A stretch of 36,961 nucleotides of DNA. Source: Candidatus Gastranaerophilales bacterium. GTDB lineage: Bacteria; Cyanobacteriota; Vampirovibrionia; Gastranaerophilales; Gastranaerophilaceae. Shown here in pieces: positions 16,963 to 23,767 of the stretch. The stretch is taken from NCBI GenBank assembly GCA_024695865.1, contig JAILHI010000100.1, positions 1 through 36,961 of the forward strand. The letters run 5' to 3'. Position 1 is the stretch's first letter; each line of letters opens with the position of its first letter. The translations under genes were made by a program, and so were the position numbers. The notes under the pieces were generated by a model, which did no database searches, was not told where the DNA came from, and was given only the letters and a program-made list of their open reading frames with translations.

Positions 16963-17730
16963 TTACTGCTCTTCCGAAACGGCTTTTTTTGCCTGTTTCC
17001 ACAAAACGTCCCATTCCTCAAAGGTCAGTTCTTTGAGCGGTTTTTCGGCAAGTTCTTCCATTTTTCTGAAACGTTTCATAAATTTTGTATTTGAACGGAT
17101 TAAAGCCTGTTCGGCATCAATCTGATGTCTTCTTGCAAGATTTACCGTTGCAAAGAGTATATCGCCGAATTCTTCTTCTTTTTCGTCATAGGTTTTGGCT
17201 TCCTGAAACTCTTTAAACTCGGAAAAAATACATTCTAACAACTGCTCGTCGTTTTGCCATTCAAAACCCACTTTAACGGCTTTGTTGCTGATTTTTTGAG
17301 CACTCATAAGTGCGGATTGCGACTTTGAAATGCCGTCCATTTGAGAAGTTCTGTGAGGTTTTTCTTCCGCCTTTAATTTTTCCCAATTTTCAAGAATTTC
17401 TTTGGTATCTGTCGTGTGAAGATTTCCAAAAACATGCGGATGTCTGTGTATAAGTTTGTCATTAATACGTTTTGCAACATCTTCTATATCAAAACTGTTT
17501 TCCTCTTTTGCAATTTGAGAGTGTAAAACGACCTGCAAAAGAACATCTCCGAGTTCCTCTTTGAGATGGTTCATATCGCCTGAATTTATTGCATCAACCG
17601 CCTCATAGGCTTCTTCTATCATATTGTGCCTTAAAGAAGAATGTGTCTGTTCTCTGTCCCATGCGCAGCCGTTTTCGGAACGTAATATTTCAATTGTATT
17701 AATAAGTTCTTCAAGATTAGGATAACTCAT
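16963..17730 (-). CDS. mazG: Nucleoside triphosphate pyrophosphohydrolase MazG
   Basis: A 255-residue two-domain MazG. The first domain has CAWDREQTHSSLRHNMIEEAYE with the EEAYE and EELGDVLLQ metal-binding blocks (EEXXE and EXXD); the second repeats a shorter EFKEF.EA...EEEFGDILFATVNLAR pattern. It hydrolyses (d)NTPs to monophosphates and pyrophosphate. The HRHPHVFG and ENWEKLKAEEK segments are typical of bacterial MazG. It begins two bases after hisG, whose last codons (GTGAGGTAA) supply its ribosome site, so the two are coupled. Confidence 0.95.
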   Translation of the reverse strand: MSYPNLEELINTIEILRSENGCAWDREQTHSSLRHNMIEEAYEAVDAINSGDMNHLKEELGDVLLQVVLHSQIAKEENSFDIEDVAKRINDKLIHRHPHVFGNLHTTDTKEILENWEKLKAEEKPHRTSQMDGISKSQSALMSAQKISNKAVKVGFEWQNDEQLLECIFSEFKEFQEAKTYDEKEEEFGDILFATVNLARRHQIDAEQALIRSNTKFMKRFRKMEELAEKPLKELTFEEWDVLWKQAKKAVSEEQ

Positions 17731-17732
17731 TT

Positions 17733-18599
17733 TTACCTCACCATCTGGTCAACCGTCATAATTAAAATGCCCTTGCCGCCGAGTTGTTTTAATTTATAGA
17801 TACTGTCATAGATTTTGTCTTTATCGACAACAACGTGGATAACAACATTTTCCGTATCGTCGAGCAGTTGTGTAACCGTCGGCGATGACAGCCCCGGCAA
17901 AAATTCTTTTACTCTTTCCAAAGATTTTTTGGGAACGTGAGCCATTAAATACTTTTTTTCTTCTGCGTCAAGAACGGATTGCAAAGCCATCAGAAGAACC
18001 TTTGATTTTTCCTTTAATTCATCTGACAGGTTTTTTCTTGCAATTACGACGGCAGACGATTTTAATATATTACCGATAATTTTTAATTTGTTGGATTTCA
18101 GTGTTGCGCCCGAAGATGTGATATCCACAACGACATCGGAAAGTCCCAGACGGGGGGTTATTTCCGTTGCACCCGTTACTTCGGTTATTTCCGCTATCTT
18201 TCCGATTTTTTCAAAATATTTTTTTGTTATGTTCGGAAAAGATGTTGCAACTTTGAATTTTTCGGGCAGGTCGTTAACGGTCTGATATTCGTCTTCCTCT
18301 TTGACAGCAACCACCATTTCGCAGTTTCCGAAATCCAAGTCCATAATTTTATCAACATTTGTTTCCGATTCGGTTACAATGTCAAAACCCGTAAAACCTA
18401 TATCTGCAACACCTTTTTCGATAAAATTCGGAATATCCTGTGTTCTTAAAAAGATAACGGAATAATTACCGTCTTTGGTGTTGACCTGTAAAACTCTTTC
18501 GCCCTTTGTCTGAAAATTCAAGCCTGCCCTGTTCAGCAAGTCATATATTCTTTCAGATAGTCTGCCTTTGTTCGGTACTGCAAGTTTTAATATTTCCAT
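17733..18599 (-). CDS. hisG: ATP phosphoribosyltransferase, long form
   Basis: A 288-residue HisG catalysing the first step of histidine synthesis from ATP and PRPP. It has LAVPNKGRLSERIYDLL at the N-terminus, the DIGFTGFDIVTE segment, the PRPP-loop region DVVVDITSSGATLKSNKL, and a C-terminal ACT-like regulatory domain (about 215-288, with SSPTVTQLLD and VHVVVDKDKIYDSIYKLKQLGGKGIL). The regulatory domain means it should not need HisZ and is probably inhibited by histidine. No other his genes are nearby. LCP lies 23 bases upstream and mazG two bases downstream on the same strand. Confidence 0.95.
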   Translation of the reverse strand: MEILKLAVPNKGRLSERIYDLLNRAGLNFQTKGERVLQVNTKDGNYSVIFLRTQDIPNFIEKGVADIGFTGFDIVTESETNVDKIMDLDFGNCEMVVAVKEEDEYQTVNDLPEKFKVATSFPNITKKYFEKIGKIAEITEVTGATEITPRLGLSDVVVDITSSGATLKSNKLKIIGNILKSSAVVIARKNLSDELKEKSKVLLMALQSVLDAEEKKYLMAHVPKKSLERVKEFLPGLSSPTVTQLLDDTENVVIHVVVDKDKIYDSIYKLKQLGGKGILIMTVDQMVR

Positions 18600-18622
18600 G
18601 TTCTTAATTCCTGTTTGCTGAT

Positions 18623-19963
18623 TTATTTTGAAAGAATTATTGTGAAATCACTGTTAGCGCAATATATTTTTGTCGGGTCATAGACAAATTGCATTTCTTT
18701 GATTTCGGGACAGGTATTTTTCAGTTTGTTCATAAATTGCGGTGTAACGAGGTTTGTATGACCGAAAACCTGCTGATGAGGCAATTTTGATTGCCTTACC
18801 ATATTAACGGTATAACCTGCTTCTTCGAGTTTATTTTTAATTGATGTTGCCTGTTTCTCATTTTCCGAAGTGTACATTATTCCCGCAACGGGTAATTTAT
18901 CGGCATCAACGTCGGGTTTTTTGTTGTAAACCATTCTGCTGATTACATCTTTACACTGTTCGGGGTCTAAAATCCAGTAACTAATGTAACCTTTTTTGTT
19001 TGGCGCCCCGGGCATTGTTGCCGTTTCGACTTTTGACAAATCTATGCTTGCCGCATAAGCCGCATATTGTGCCATCTGATAAAGACTCAAATCGCTTTTT
19101 ACATATTCGTCGGCAATTCTTAATGCTTCGGGAATTTTTGTAATAACTTCGGGGTCTTTAAGTCTTTCGGCTACCGCACGGACAAACCACTGTTGTCTTG
19201 ATGTTCTGCCGATATCACCCAAAGCGTCTTTTCTGTATCTCAAAAAGCCTTCCGCTTCTTTGCCGCTTAACATATGGGTGCCTTTTTTAAGGTCAATGTG
19301 AAGTTTGCCTGACCAGTCGTGATAAACCATATCTTTTTCAACGTAAACGGGAACACCGCCGATTGCATCAATAAATTTAACTATGCCTTCGGTGTTGAAA
19401 ACGATATAATTGTTTATTTTTATGCCAAAGGTTTCTTCAATGGTATCTTTTGTAAGTTTTACCCCGCCGATTGCATGTGCCGCATTAATCTTTTGAACAC
19501 CGTTTCTGTGAGCGAGAAAAACCTTGCTGTCTCTCGGTATTGATATAATGTTTACACTTTTGTCTTTCGGCTTTAAGGTAACAATCAAAATAGTATCCGA
19601 ACGGGTATTTTCAAACGGGTCTGTATCCGTACCGTTAGAATCCACACCCAAAATAAGTATGTTGTGTTTGCGGTTGAACAAGTTGCCTTTAACCTTTAAA
19701 TTATCCTTGTCGCTTTTGTTTTTACCCTGCTTGTCAAAATCAAAAAGGCTGATTTCAAAATCCTCCTGAAAATATTTATAAGTGGCAAAAATTCCTGTCG
19801 AAACAAGCAAAATTGACATTATTAAGGCAGCAATAAAATACATATTGTGCTGCTGCTTTTTTTCTTCAATGTTTTCTTCGAGAAATTTTGAAACTCTTTT
19901 CTTTCGTTTCGGTAAAACTTCTTCTGTTTCCTGATTTTCTTCGGGGTTAAATTCTTCCGCCAT
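18623..19963 (-). CDS. LytR-CpsA-Psr (LCP) family protein with LytR_C domain
   Basis: A 446-residue protein with a charged cytoplasmic tail, one membrane helix (about 41-63), a linker, an extracytoplasmic LCP catalytic domain (about 103-270; ILILGVDSNG, TRSDTILIVT, SIPRDSKVFLA, KINAAHAIGG, FLRYRKDALGDIGRTSRQQ) and a C-terminal LytR_C domain (about 350-446). LCP enzymes attach undecaprenyl-linked glycopolymers to peptidoglycan or other acceptors; the conserved Arg and Asp residues of the pyrophosphate pocket are present. GAGAAGGACGTGGT precedes the ATG. It may be followed by hisG and mazG in one transcript. Confidence 0.93.
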   Translation of the reverse strand: MAEEFNPEENQETEEVLPKRKKRVSKFLEENIEEKKQQHNMYFIAALIMSILLVSTGIFATYKYFQEDFEISLFDFDKQGKNKSDKDNLKVKGNLFNRKHNILILGVDSNGTDTDPFENTRSDTILIVTLKPKDKSVNIISIPRDSKVFLAHRNGVQKINAAHAIGGVKLTKDTIEETFGIKINNYIVFNTEGIVKFIDAIGGVPVYVEKDMVYHDWSGKLHIDLKKGTHMLSGKEAEGFLRYRKDALGDIGRTSRQQWFVRAVAERLKDPEVITKIPEALRIADEYVKSDLSLYQMAQYAAYAASIDLSKVETATMPGAPNKKGYISYWILDPEQCKDVISRMVYNKKPDVDADKLPVAGIMYTSENEKQATSIKNKLEEAGYTVNMVRQSKLPHQQVFGHTNLVTPQFMNKLKNTCPEIKEMQFVYDPTKIYCANSDFTIILSK

Positions 19964-20001
19964 ACCACGTCCTTCTCTAAACTTTTCATATAATACAACA
20001 A

Positions 20002-20031
20002 ATTATATTTTAATAGAATACGCAATTGAAA
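20002..20031 (-). promoter_or_regulatory. Putative sigma-70 promoter for the LCP-hisG-mazG unit
   Basis: On the minus strand TTTCAA (20026-20031) and TATAAT (20002-20007) are separated by 18 bases and lie about 40 bases upstream of the LCP start. Confidence 0.55.
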
Positions 20032-20060
20032 CTATTTGATGTTTATGATTTCATTTTAGT

Positions 20061-21293
20061 ATGAAACAGGAAACTCTTGATTTAATACAAAACGCAGAAA
20101 ACAAAGTTGCCAAACAGTTTGCGGTTACCGACGAAATAAAGGAATACAATCAGGAAAAAGTTTTAGACTCTTTTATAAAAAATCAGGTCGGTATGCAGCA
20201 TTTTTATACCGTTTCGGGCTACGGACACGATGATATAGGCAGAGAAACTCTTGATAACGTTTTTGCAGATGTTTTTCATGCGGAAAAAGCAATGGCAAGA
20301 CCGCATTTTGTATCGGGAACACATACTCTTTCCTGTTGCCTTTTCGGCTGCCTGCGCCACGGCGACAAACTTTTGTCTGTTGCGGGTTCTCCCTACGATA
20401 CAATGGAAGAAGTAATCGGAAAAAGAGGAAATTATAAACAGTCTTTAATGGGACACGGTGTAAAATACGATGAAGTTCCTCTTTTAAATGACACCGATGT
20501 TGATTTTGATACTCTTTGCAAAAGGGTTGATAAATCAACCACAATGGTTTTAATTCAGCGTTCAAGAGGGTATTCTCTGCGGAAATCGCTTGATATAGAT
20601 ACTATTAAAAAAATTGTTGAAACCGTAAAGTCAAAAAACCCCGAATGTATTTGTTTTGTGGATAATTGCTACGGCGAATTTACGGAAAAACTCGAGCCGA
20701 CAGATGTCGGAGCCGATTTGATTGCAGGCTCGCTTATAAAAAATGCGGGCGGCGGAATAGTCGAGGCAGGCGGATATATTGCGGGAAAAGACGAATTGGT
20801 CGAATTGGTTGCGGCTAGTCTTACAGCCCCGGGGATATGCAGAGAGGGCGGCGCAATGTTTAACCAGACAAGACTTATGTTTCAGGGCTTGTTTATGGCT
20901 CCGTCAATCGTTGCGGAAGCGGTAAAGGGCGCAATTTTGGCATCTCAGGTTTTTGAGGATATCGGCTTTGTTTCTACGCCAAAACCGCATGAAAAAAGAA
21001 CAGATTTAATCCAGACGATAAAATTCGGGGCAAAAGAGCCTCTGATTGAGTTTTGCAAAACCGTTCAGCAGTGTTCACCCGTAGAATCTTATCTTACACC
21101 CGTTCCTGATGTTGTTCCTGGGTATGATGATGATTTAATTATGGCAGGCGGAACTTTTGTAGAGGGTTCGACGATTGAACTTTCGGCAGACGGGCCCGTC
21201 AGACCGCCCTATGCGGTTTATATGCAGGGCGGCTTGAATTATGCCCACGTAAAAATCACGCTGAAACGAATTGTGGACAAATTGGTGAAATAG
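20061..21293 (+). CDS. PLP-dependent enzyme, aluminium-resistance/methionine-gamma-lyase family
   Basis: A 410-residue fold-type I PLP enzyme. It shows the features of the family that includes Bacillus YnbB: HFYTVSGYGHDDIGRETLD, FVSGTHTLSCCLFG, SVAGSPYDTMEEVIG, FVDNCYGEF (PLP ring Asp) and AGSLIKNAGGG with the likely Schiff-base Lys at about 227, then a conserved Gly/Pro-rich C-terminus (GTFVEGSTIELSADGPVRPPY). These proteins are annotated as aluminium resistance or methionine gamma-lyase, but the physiological reaction is uncertain. TATGAT (20044-20049) lies 11 bases before the ATG and no Shine-Dalgarno is present, so the leader may be very short. Confidence 0.87.
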   Translation: MKQETLDLIQNAENKVAKQFAVTDEIKEYNQEKVLDSFIKNQVGMQHFYTVSGYGHDDIGRETLDNVFADVFHAEKAMARPHFVSGTHTLSCCLFGCLRHGDKLLSVAGSPYDTMEEVIGKRGNYKQSLMGHGVKYDEVPLLNDTDVDFDTLCKRVDKSTTMVLIQRSRGYSLRKSLDIDTIKKIVETVKSKNPECICFVDNCYGEFTEKLEPTDVGADLIAGSLIKNAGGGIVEAGGYIAGKDELVELVAASLTAPGICREGGAMFNQTRLMFQGLFMAPSIVAEAVKGAILASQVFEDIGFVSTPKPHEKRTDLIQTIKFGAKEPLIEFCKTVQQCSPVESYLTPVPDVVPGYDDDLIMAGGTFVEGSTIELSADGPVRPPYAVYMQGGLNYAHVKITLKRIVDKLVK

Positions 21294-21300
21294 TTTTTTG

Positions 21301-21405
21301 TCGGGTTTCACCCAACCTACACTCTGTCTTTGCGAGGCTTGCCCGAAGCAATCCCTGAAACCGAACGGGATTGCCACGAAAATCAAAGATTTTCTCGCAA
21401 TGACA
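21301..21405. repeat. Dispersed repeat block including one arm of a 42-bp inverted pair
   Basis: tcgggtttcacccaacctac (21301-21320) is one of three copies of a 'ggtt(t)cacccaacct' unit in the window (others near 22711 and 22834, same orientation). Bases 21364-21405 match the reverse complement of 22739-22780 at 41 of 42 positions. The repeat has an internal palindrome (GAAAATC-aaa-GATTTTC). These sit just after the stop of the PLP enzyme gene. Confidence 0.8.
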
Positions 21406-21424
21406 TGTTCATATAAGACACGTT

Positions 21425-21464
21425 TTGTCGGATTTAAAAAGATTTTAAAAGAGTTATAATATAA
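21425..21464 (+). promoter_or_regulatory. Promoter, copy 1 of a duplicated 40-bp promoter block
   Basis: The block contains TTGTCGG, TTTAAA and a consensus TATAAT at 21455-21460. It matches 22459-22498 at 36 of 40 positions. Conservation over the whole 40 bases, including AAAAGAGTTATAATATAA, exceeds what two independent promoters would share. It would drive the structured leader of the zinc-ribbon gene. Confidence 0.7.
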
Positions 21465-21465
21465 A

Positions 21466-21639
21466 TAACAGGACATTTGATAAATTTGGTCAGATGGAAC
21501 TTGTATGCCAAAGCCTATACGGTCAGATGTTAAGAAAAGGACATACTTAAATATAAGTATGTCCTTGTGATTATATACGTCCTGTTTTGACGTATATATG
21601 TTTTATAATAATAAAAAAGGTAATCAAGAGGAAAAGAAA
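21466..21639 (+). ncRNA. Structured leader RNA (possible cis-regulatory element) upstream of the zinc-ribbon gene
   Basis: Between the promoter and the start at 21640 lie about 170 untranslated bases with strong pairing potential. There is a perfect 13-bp hairpin (21537-21549 with 21554-21566, loop AATA) and a 10-bp hairpin (21572-21581 with 21589-21598). ACAGGAC (21468-21474) can also pair with GTCCTGT (21579-21585), which would break the second hairpin. GGTCAGATG occurs twice (21488-21496, 21531-21539). ATGGAACTTGTATG (21494-21507) recurs, with one change, in the RNA at 22502-22515. No T-run follows the first hairpin, so it is not an ordinary terminator. Confidence 0.5.
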
Positions 21640-22023
21640 ATGATTTTACAATTCGGTTCACATGGCTGGGGAACAACGGAAGAAATATCAACACCCGAAA
21701 CAAATATAATTTGTGAAAACTGCGGTGAAAAAATGGTTGTAATAAAGGGATGCGGTATTATCCATTCGGGTTACAACAAATTTTATGCGGAATGTCCCAA
21801 ATGCAAAGCGGTAAAATCATTTTCCGATTATGAATTATTCAAAAAATGCTGGCATGAGGGAATGGAAGTTTATAGTAAAAAAAGAGAACAAAGAAATCAC
21901 GAAAAAATGATTACCGAAGAACTTTGCCAAAAGGCAGAAAAACTGCTGACAGAAGAAAACAGGCAGAATTTGATGTATAACACAACTGAAGAAATAACTG
22001 AAAAATTTTCAGGTGAAAAATAA
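21640..22023 (+). CDS. Zinc-ribbon protein of unknown function
   Basis: A 127-residue protein starting at an ATG with AAGAGGA eight bases upstream; the frame opens earlier at 21598, but that ATG lies in a leader hairpin. It begins MILQFGSHGWGTTEE, then carries CENCGEKMVVIKGCG and CPKCKAVKSF, two CXXC pairs about 28 residues apart that should bind one zinc ion. A helical, Lys/Glu-rich second half follows (about 65-127), including EELCQKAEKLLTEENRQNL. I recognise no family. The unusual structured leader suggests tight control. Coding status is well supported by the ribosome site and the domain. Confidence 0.7.
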   Translation: MILQFGSHGWGTTEEISTPETNIICENCGEKMVVIKGCGIIHSGYNKFYAECPKCKAVKSFSDYELFKKCWHEGMEVYSKKREQRNHEKMITEELCQKAEKLLTEENRQNLMYNTTEEITEKFSGEK

Positions 22024-22087
22024 AAGAAAAACCAAGTCCGAAGCGGACAAAATATTTTGTTAAAAACCCTAAAAACTATGACCTTAT

Positions 22088-22115
22088 TTGACGCATACAT
22101 AAATTATAATATAAA
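22088..22115 (+). promoter_or_regulatory. Promoter for the 62-aa protein gene
   Basis: TTGACG (22088-22093) and TATAAA (22110-22115) are spaced by 16 bases. Overlapping TATAAT boxes at 22105 and 22116 offer alternatives. The transcript would have a leader of about 100 bases, with a CCAC/GTGG mini-hairpin near its 5' end. Confidence 0.6.
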
Positions 22116-22220
22116 TATAATCCACCTAGGGAGTGGTACAAGCCGTTTGTCAGAGTTCGGAGAAACTGAAAGAAAACAATTAAAAAACAGAAGCAGAAAC
22201 AGGACAAAGACGAAGTACAA

Positions 22221-22409
22221 ATGAAGGTAACTAAATTTTACTTCGCAAATCAGGGAAAAGTTTACACATTGATTGTAACTGCACCTGACAATGTTCCAAA
22301 GTACCGTCTGAAAGAAATTTTTGACAAAAATTTCGTAGGGAAAGGAAGTTCATTAACCTTTGACCCGACAGTATTTAAGCAATACAACGGTACTTATACG
22401 GTTTCTTAA
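22221..22409 (+). CDS. Orphan small protein, 62 residues
   Basis: The frame begins MKVTKFYFANQGKVYTLIV and ends NGTYTVS; the pattern suggests strand-helix-strand, with YRLKEIFDKNFVG as the helix. There is no signal peptide or membrane segment. I recognise no family. Support for a real gene is contextual: a good promoter about 105 bases upstream and a strong terminator starting nine bases past the stop enclose exactly this frame. The Shine-Dalgarno region is weak (only GACGAAGTACAA precedes the ATG), which is the main reason for doubt. Confidence 0.55.
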   Translation: MKVTKFYFANQGKVYTLIVTAPDNVPKYRLKEIFDKNFVGKGSSLTFDPTVFKQYNGTYTVS

Positions 22410-22417
22410 TCAAGTTT

Positions 22418-22445
22418 GCCACCCTGTAAAAAGGGTGGTTTTTTA
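22418..22445 (+). terminator. Rho-independent terminator of the 62-aa protein gene
   Basis: CCACCC (22419-22424), loop TGTAAAAA, GGGTGG (22433-22438), then six T residues: a textbook terminator nine bases after the stop. Confidence 0.9.
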
Positions 22446-22458
22446 TACAAGACTCAAA

Positions 22459-22498
22459 TTGTCCGGTTTAAAAATATTTCAAAAGAGTTATAATATAA
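22459..22498 (+). promoter_or_regulatory. Promoter, copy 2 of the duplicated 40-bp promoter block
   Basis: TATAAT at 22489-22494 within a block matching 21425-21464 at 36 of 40 positions. It starts only 14 bases after the preceding terminator and drives the non-coding RNA candidate. Confidence 0.7.
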
Positions 22499-22499
22499 T

Positions 22500-22672
22500 T
22501 AATGGAACTTGTGTGAGTTTCAGGAGCAGCCCGATAGCAGAACATGGGTCGTCAACAAGTGGCGGTGTTCTTCATCATGTAATAGTAACAGAGAGACCAA
22601 CGGATTTTTACTTCCCACAGGGTTTTGATGAATAGAAAGCAAAAAGACAGTTTTTAAGAACTGTCTTTTTTG
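22500..22672 (+). ncRNA. Unidentified small RNA candidate, about 170 nt
   Basis: A consensus -10 at 22489 and a strong terminator at 22642-22672 enclose about 170 bases with no frame that has a ribosome site. The 5' part AACTTGTGTG can pair with the CACAGGGTT stretch near 22615. A central hairpin is possible: GAACA (22540s) with TGTTC (22560s), enclosing CGTC/GGCG around AACAAGT. A long closing helix with internal loops recalls regulatory RNAs such as 6S, but no diagnostic motif of 6S, tmRNA, RNase P or SRP RNA was found. CAGG directly beside AGCAGCC resembles the SRP loop without its GGAA hairpin, probably by chance. The start site and folding are inferred. Confidence 0.55.
22642..22672 (+). 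terminator. Rho-independent terminator of the small RNA candidate
   Basis: AAAAGACAGTT and AACTGTCTTTT form a perfect 11-bp stem around TTTAAG, ending in seven T residues. Confidence 0.9.
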
Positions 22673-22710
22673 TTTGTTTAAGGCAAAAATTATCTTGATT
22701 TGTTTTATTT

Positions 22711-23070
22711 GTCAGGTTTCACCCAACCTGCAATATGTTGTCATTGCGAGAAAATCTTTGATTTTCGCGGCAATCCCGTTCCGAAAAAGCGTTCCGTCAC
22801 CCTGAACTCGTTTCAGGGTCTATCCGAAATTTTATCAGGTTCACCCAACCTACGCTTGTACTGATTTTCGGCAGACTAAAGTCTGCCCTGCAACTGAGAA
22901 AAATTTTTTCACATAAAGTAGGGTGCAAAAAGGAACGTTTGCACCGAAATAATATGTTCTATTCGGCTGGATTCTTCGGTCGCTGTCCTCAGAATGACAT
23001 TGAATATTGGCATTACGCGAAATGCAGCGCATTTTGCGACAATCCCTTTCGGTTTCAGAAATCAATCTCT
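22711..23070. repeat. Palindrome-rich dispersed repeat region
   Basis: This gene-free stretch is a mosaic of short inverted repeats. It contains cacccaacct units (22711-22730, 22834-22853), the second arm of the 42-bp inverted pair (22739-22780), ACCCTGAA/TTCAGGGT (22798-22818), GGCAGACT/AGTCTGCC (22870-22887), GGTGCAAA/TTTGCACC (22922-22945), ctggattcttc...cagaatgac (22968-22999), and cgcgaaatgc/gcattttgcg (about 23016-23038). Small frames across it are translations of repeats and not genes. Repeats like these are known as dispersed intergenic elements in many bacteria. Confidence 0.8.
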
Positions 23071-23077
23071 TTCGTCG

Positions 23078-23758
23078 TTATCTTACCGAAAGCATTTTGT
23101 GAACCTGCGGAATTAAGCGCACATGCCAGTATTTTTGTCTGAAACGTTCCAGAACTTCGGGCAGATATCTTGATTTCACCGTGATTTTTCCGCCTTTTGT
23201 TACAGGCTGCAAAACGATTTCCAAATCGTTTTCTTTTGCAATATCAACGCATTTTTTGATTTCATCGTCCGTAATATTTTCATCAAAAATGATTTTAATA
23301 TAGGTGTCTTTTCTTGCCTGCTTGCACATTTTAATAAATTCGGCATGTTTTTTAAAGCAGTCTTTTCCGCCGTAAGCCGACGGAAGTTTGATATTTGCGG
23401 AAACGTATTTGACCATATTGATAATTTCTTTTAAATCTTCCGTTCTCGTTGCGTTTGTTTCAATATGAACGGGAAGGGTAATGTTTCGCAGAAATTCTTT
23501 CAGAAAAGCCGCATCTGCAAGCGGTTCTCCGCCCGTTAAACAAATCGAATGAATATTTTTTGTATCGTAACTTTTTATACGTTCCGCAAGTGAATTTGCG
23601 GTATAAATTTCGCTCGTTGCATCGGGTTTGTAATCCGTATCACAGTATTTACACTTAAAATCACATTTACAAAAACGAATAAATAACTGCGTGTATCCGA
23701 TAAGATGTCCCTCACCCTGAATCGAGGTGAAAATTTCTTTAATTTGTGTCTGTGTCAT
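23078..23758 (-). CDS. queE: 7-carboxy-7-deazaguanine synthase QueE
   Basis: A 226-residue radical SAM enzyme of queuosine/7-deazapurine synthesis, converting 6-carboxytetrahydropterin to 7-carboxy-7-deazaguanine. Evidence: IFTSIQGEGHLIGYTQLFIRF, then cluster cysteines C32, C36 and C39 (CDFKCKYCDTD), LTGGEPL, ETNATR, and a C-terminus with RLIPQVHKML typical of QueE. AAGGGAAAAAC precedes the ATG. No queC, queD or queF is in the window. It lies nine bases after the dnaJ-like gene on the same strand and is probably co-transcribed with it. Confidence 0.93.
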   Translation of the reverse strand: MTQTQIKEIFTSIQGEGHLIGYTQLFIRFCKCDFKCKYCDTDYKPDATSEIYTANSLAERIKSYDTKNIHSICLTGGEPLADAAFLKEFLRNITLPVHIETNATRTEDLKEIINMVKYVSANIKLPSAYGGKDCFKKHAEFIKMCKQARKDTYIKIIFDENITDDEIKKCVDIAKENDLEIVLQPVTKGGKITVKSRYLPEVLERFRQKYWHVRLIPQVHKMLSVR

Positions 23759-23767
23759 GTTTTTCCC

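Noticed and set aside
21135-21476. 113-residue minus-strand frame with a GWVKPDKK segment
   Set aside because: It reads through repeat sequence and antisense to the PLP-enzyme gene; no ribosome site.
22515-22535. SRP RNA-like words CAGG and AGCAGCC in the small RNA
   Set aside because: The apical GGAA hairpin that must lie between them in SRP RNA is missing, so the match is probably coincidental.
22360-22635. 91-residue plus-strand frame
   Set aside because: It crosses the end of the 62-aa gene, a terminator and a promoter into the small RNA, so it is not one translated unit.
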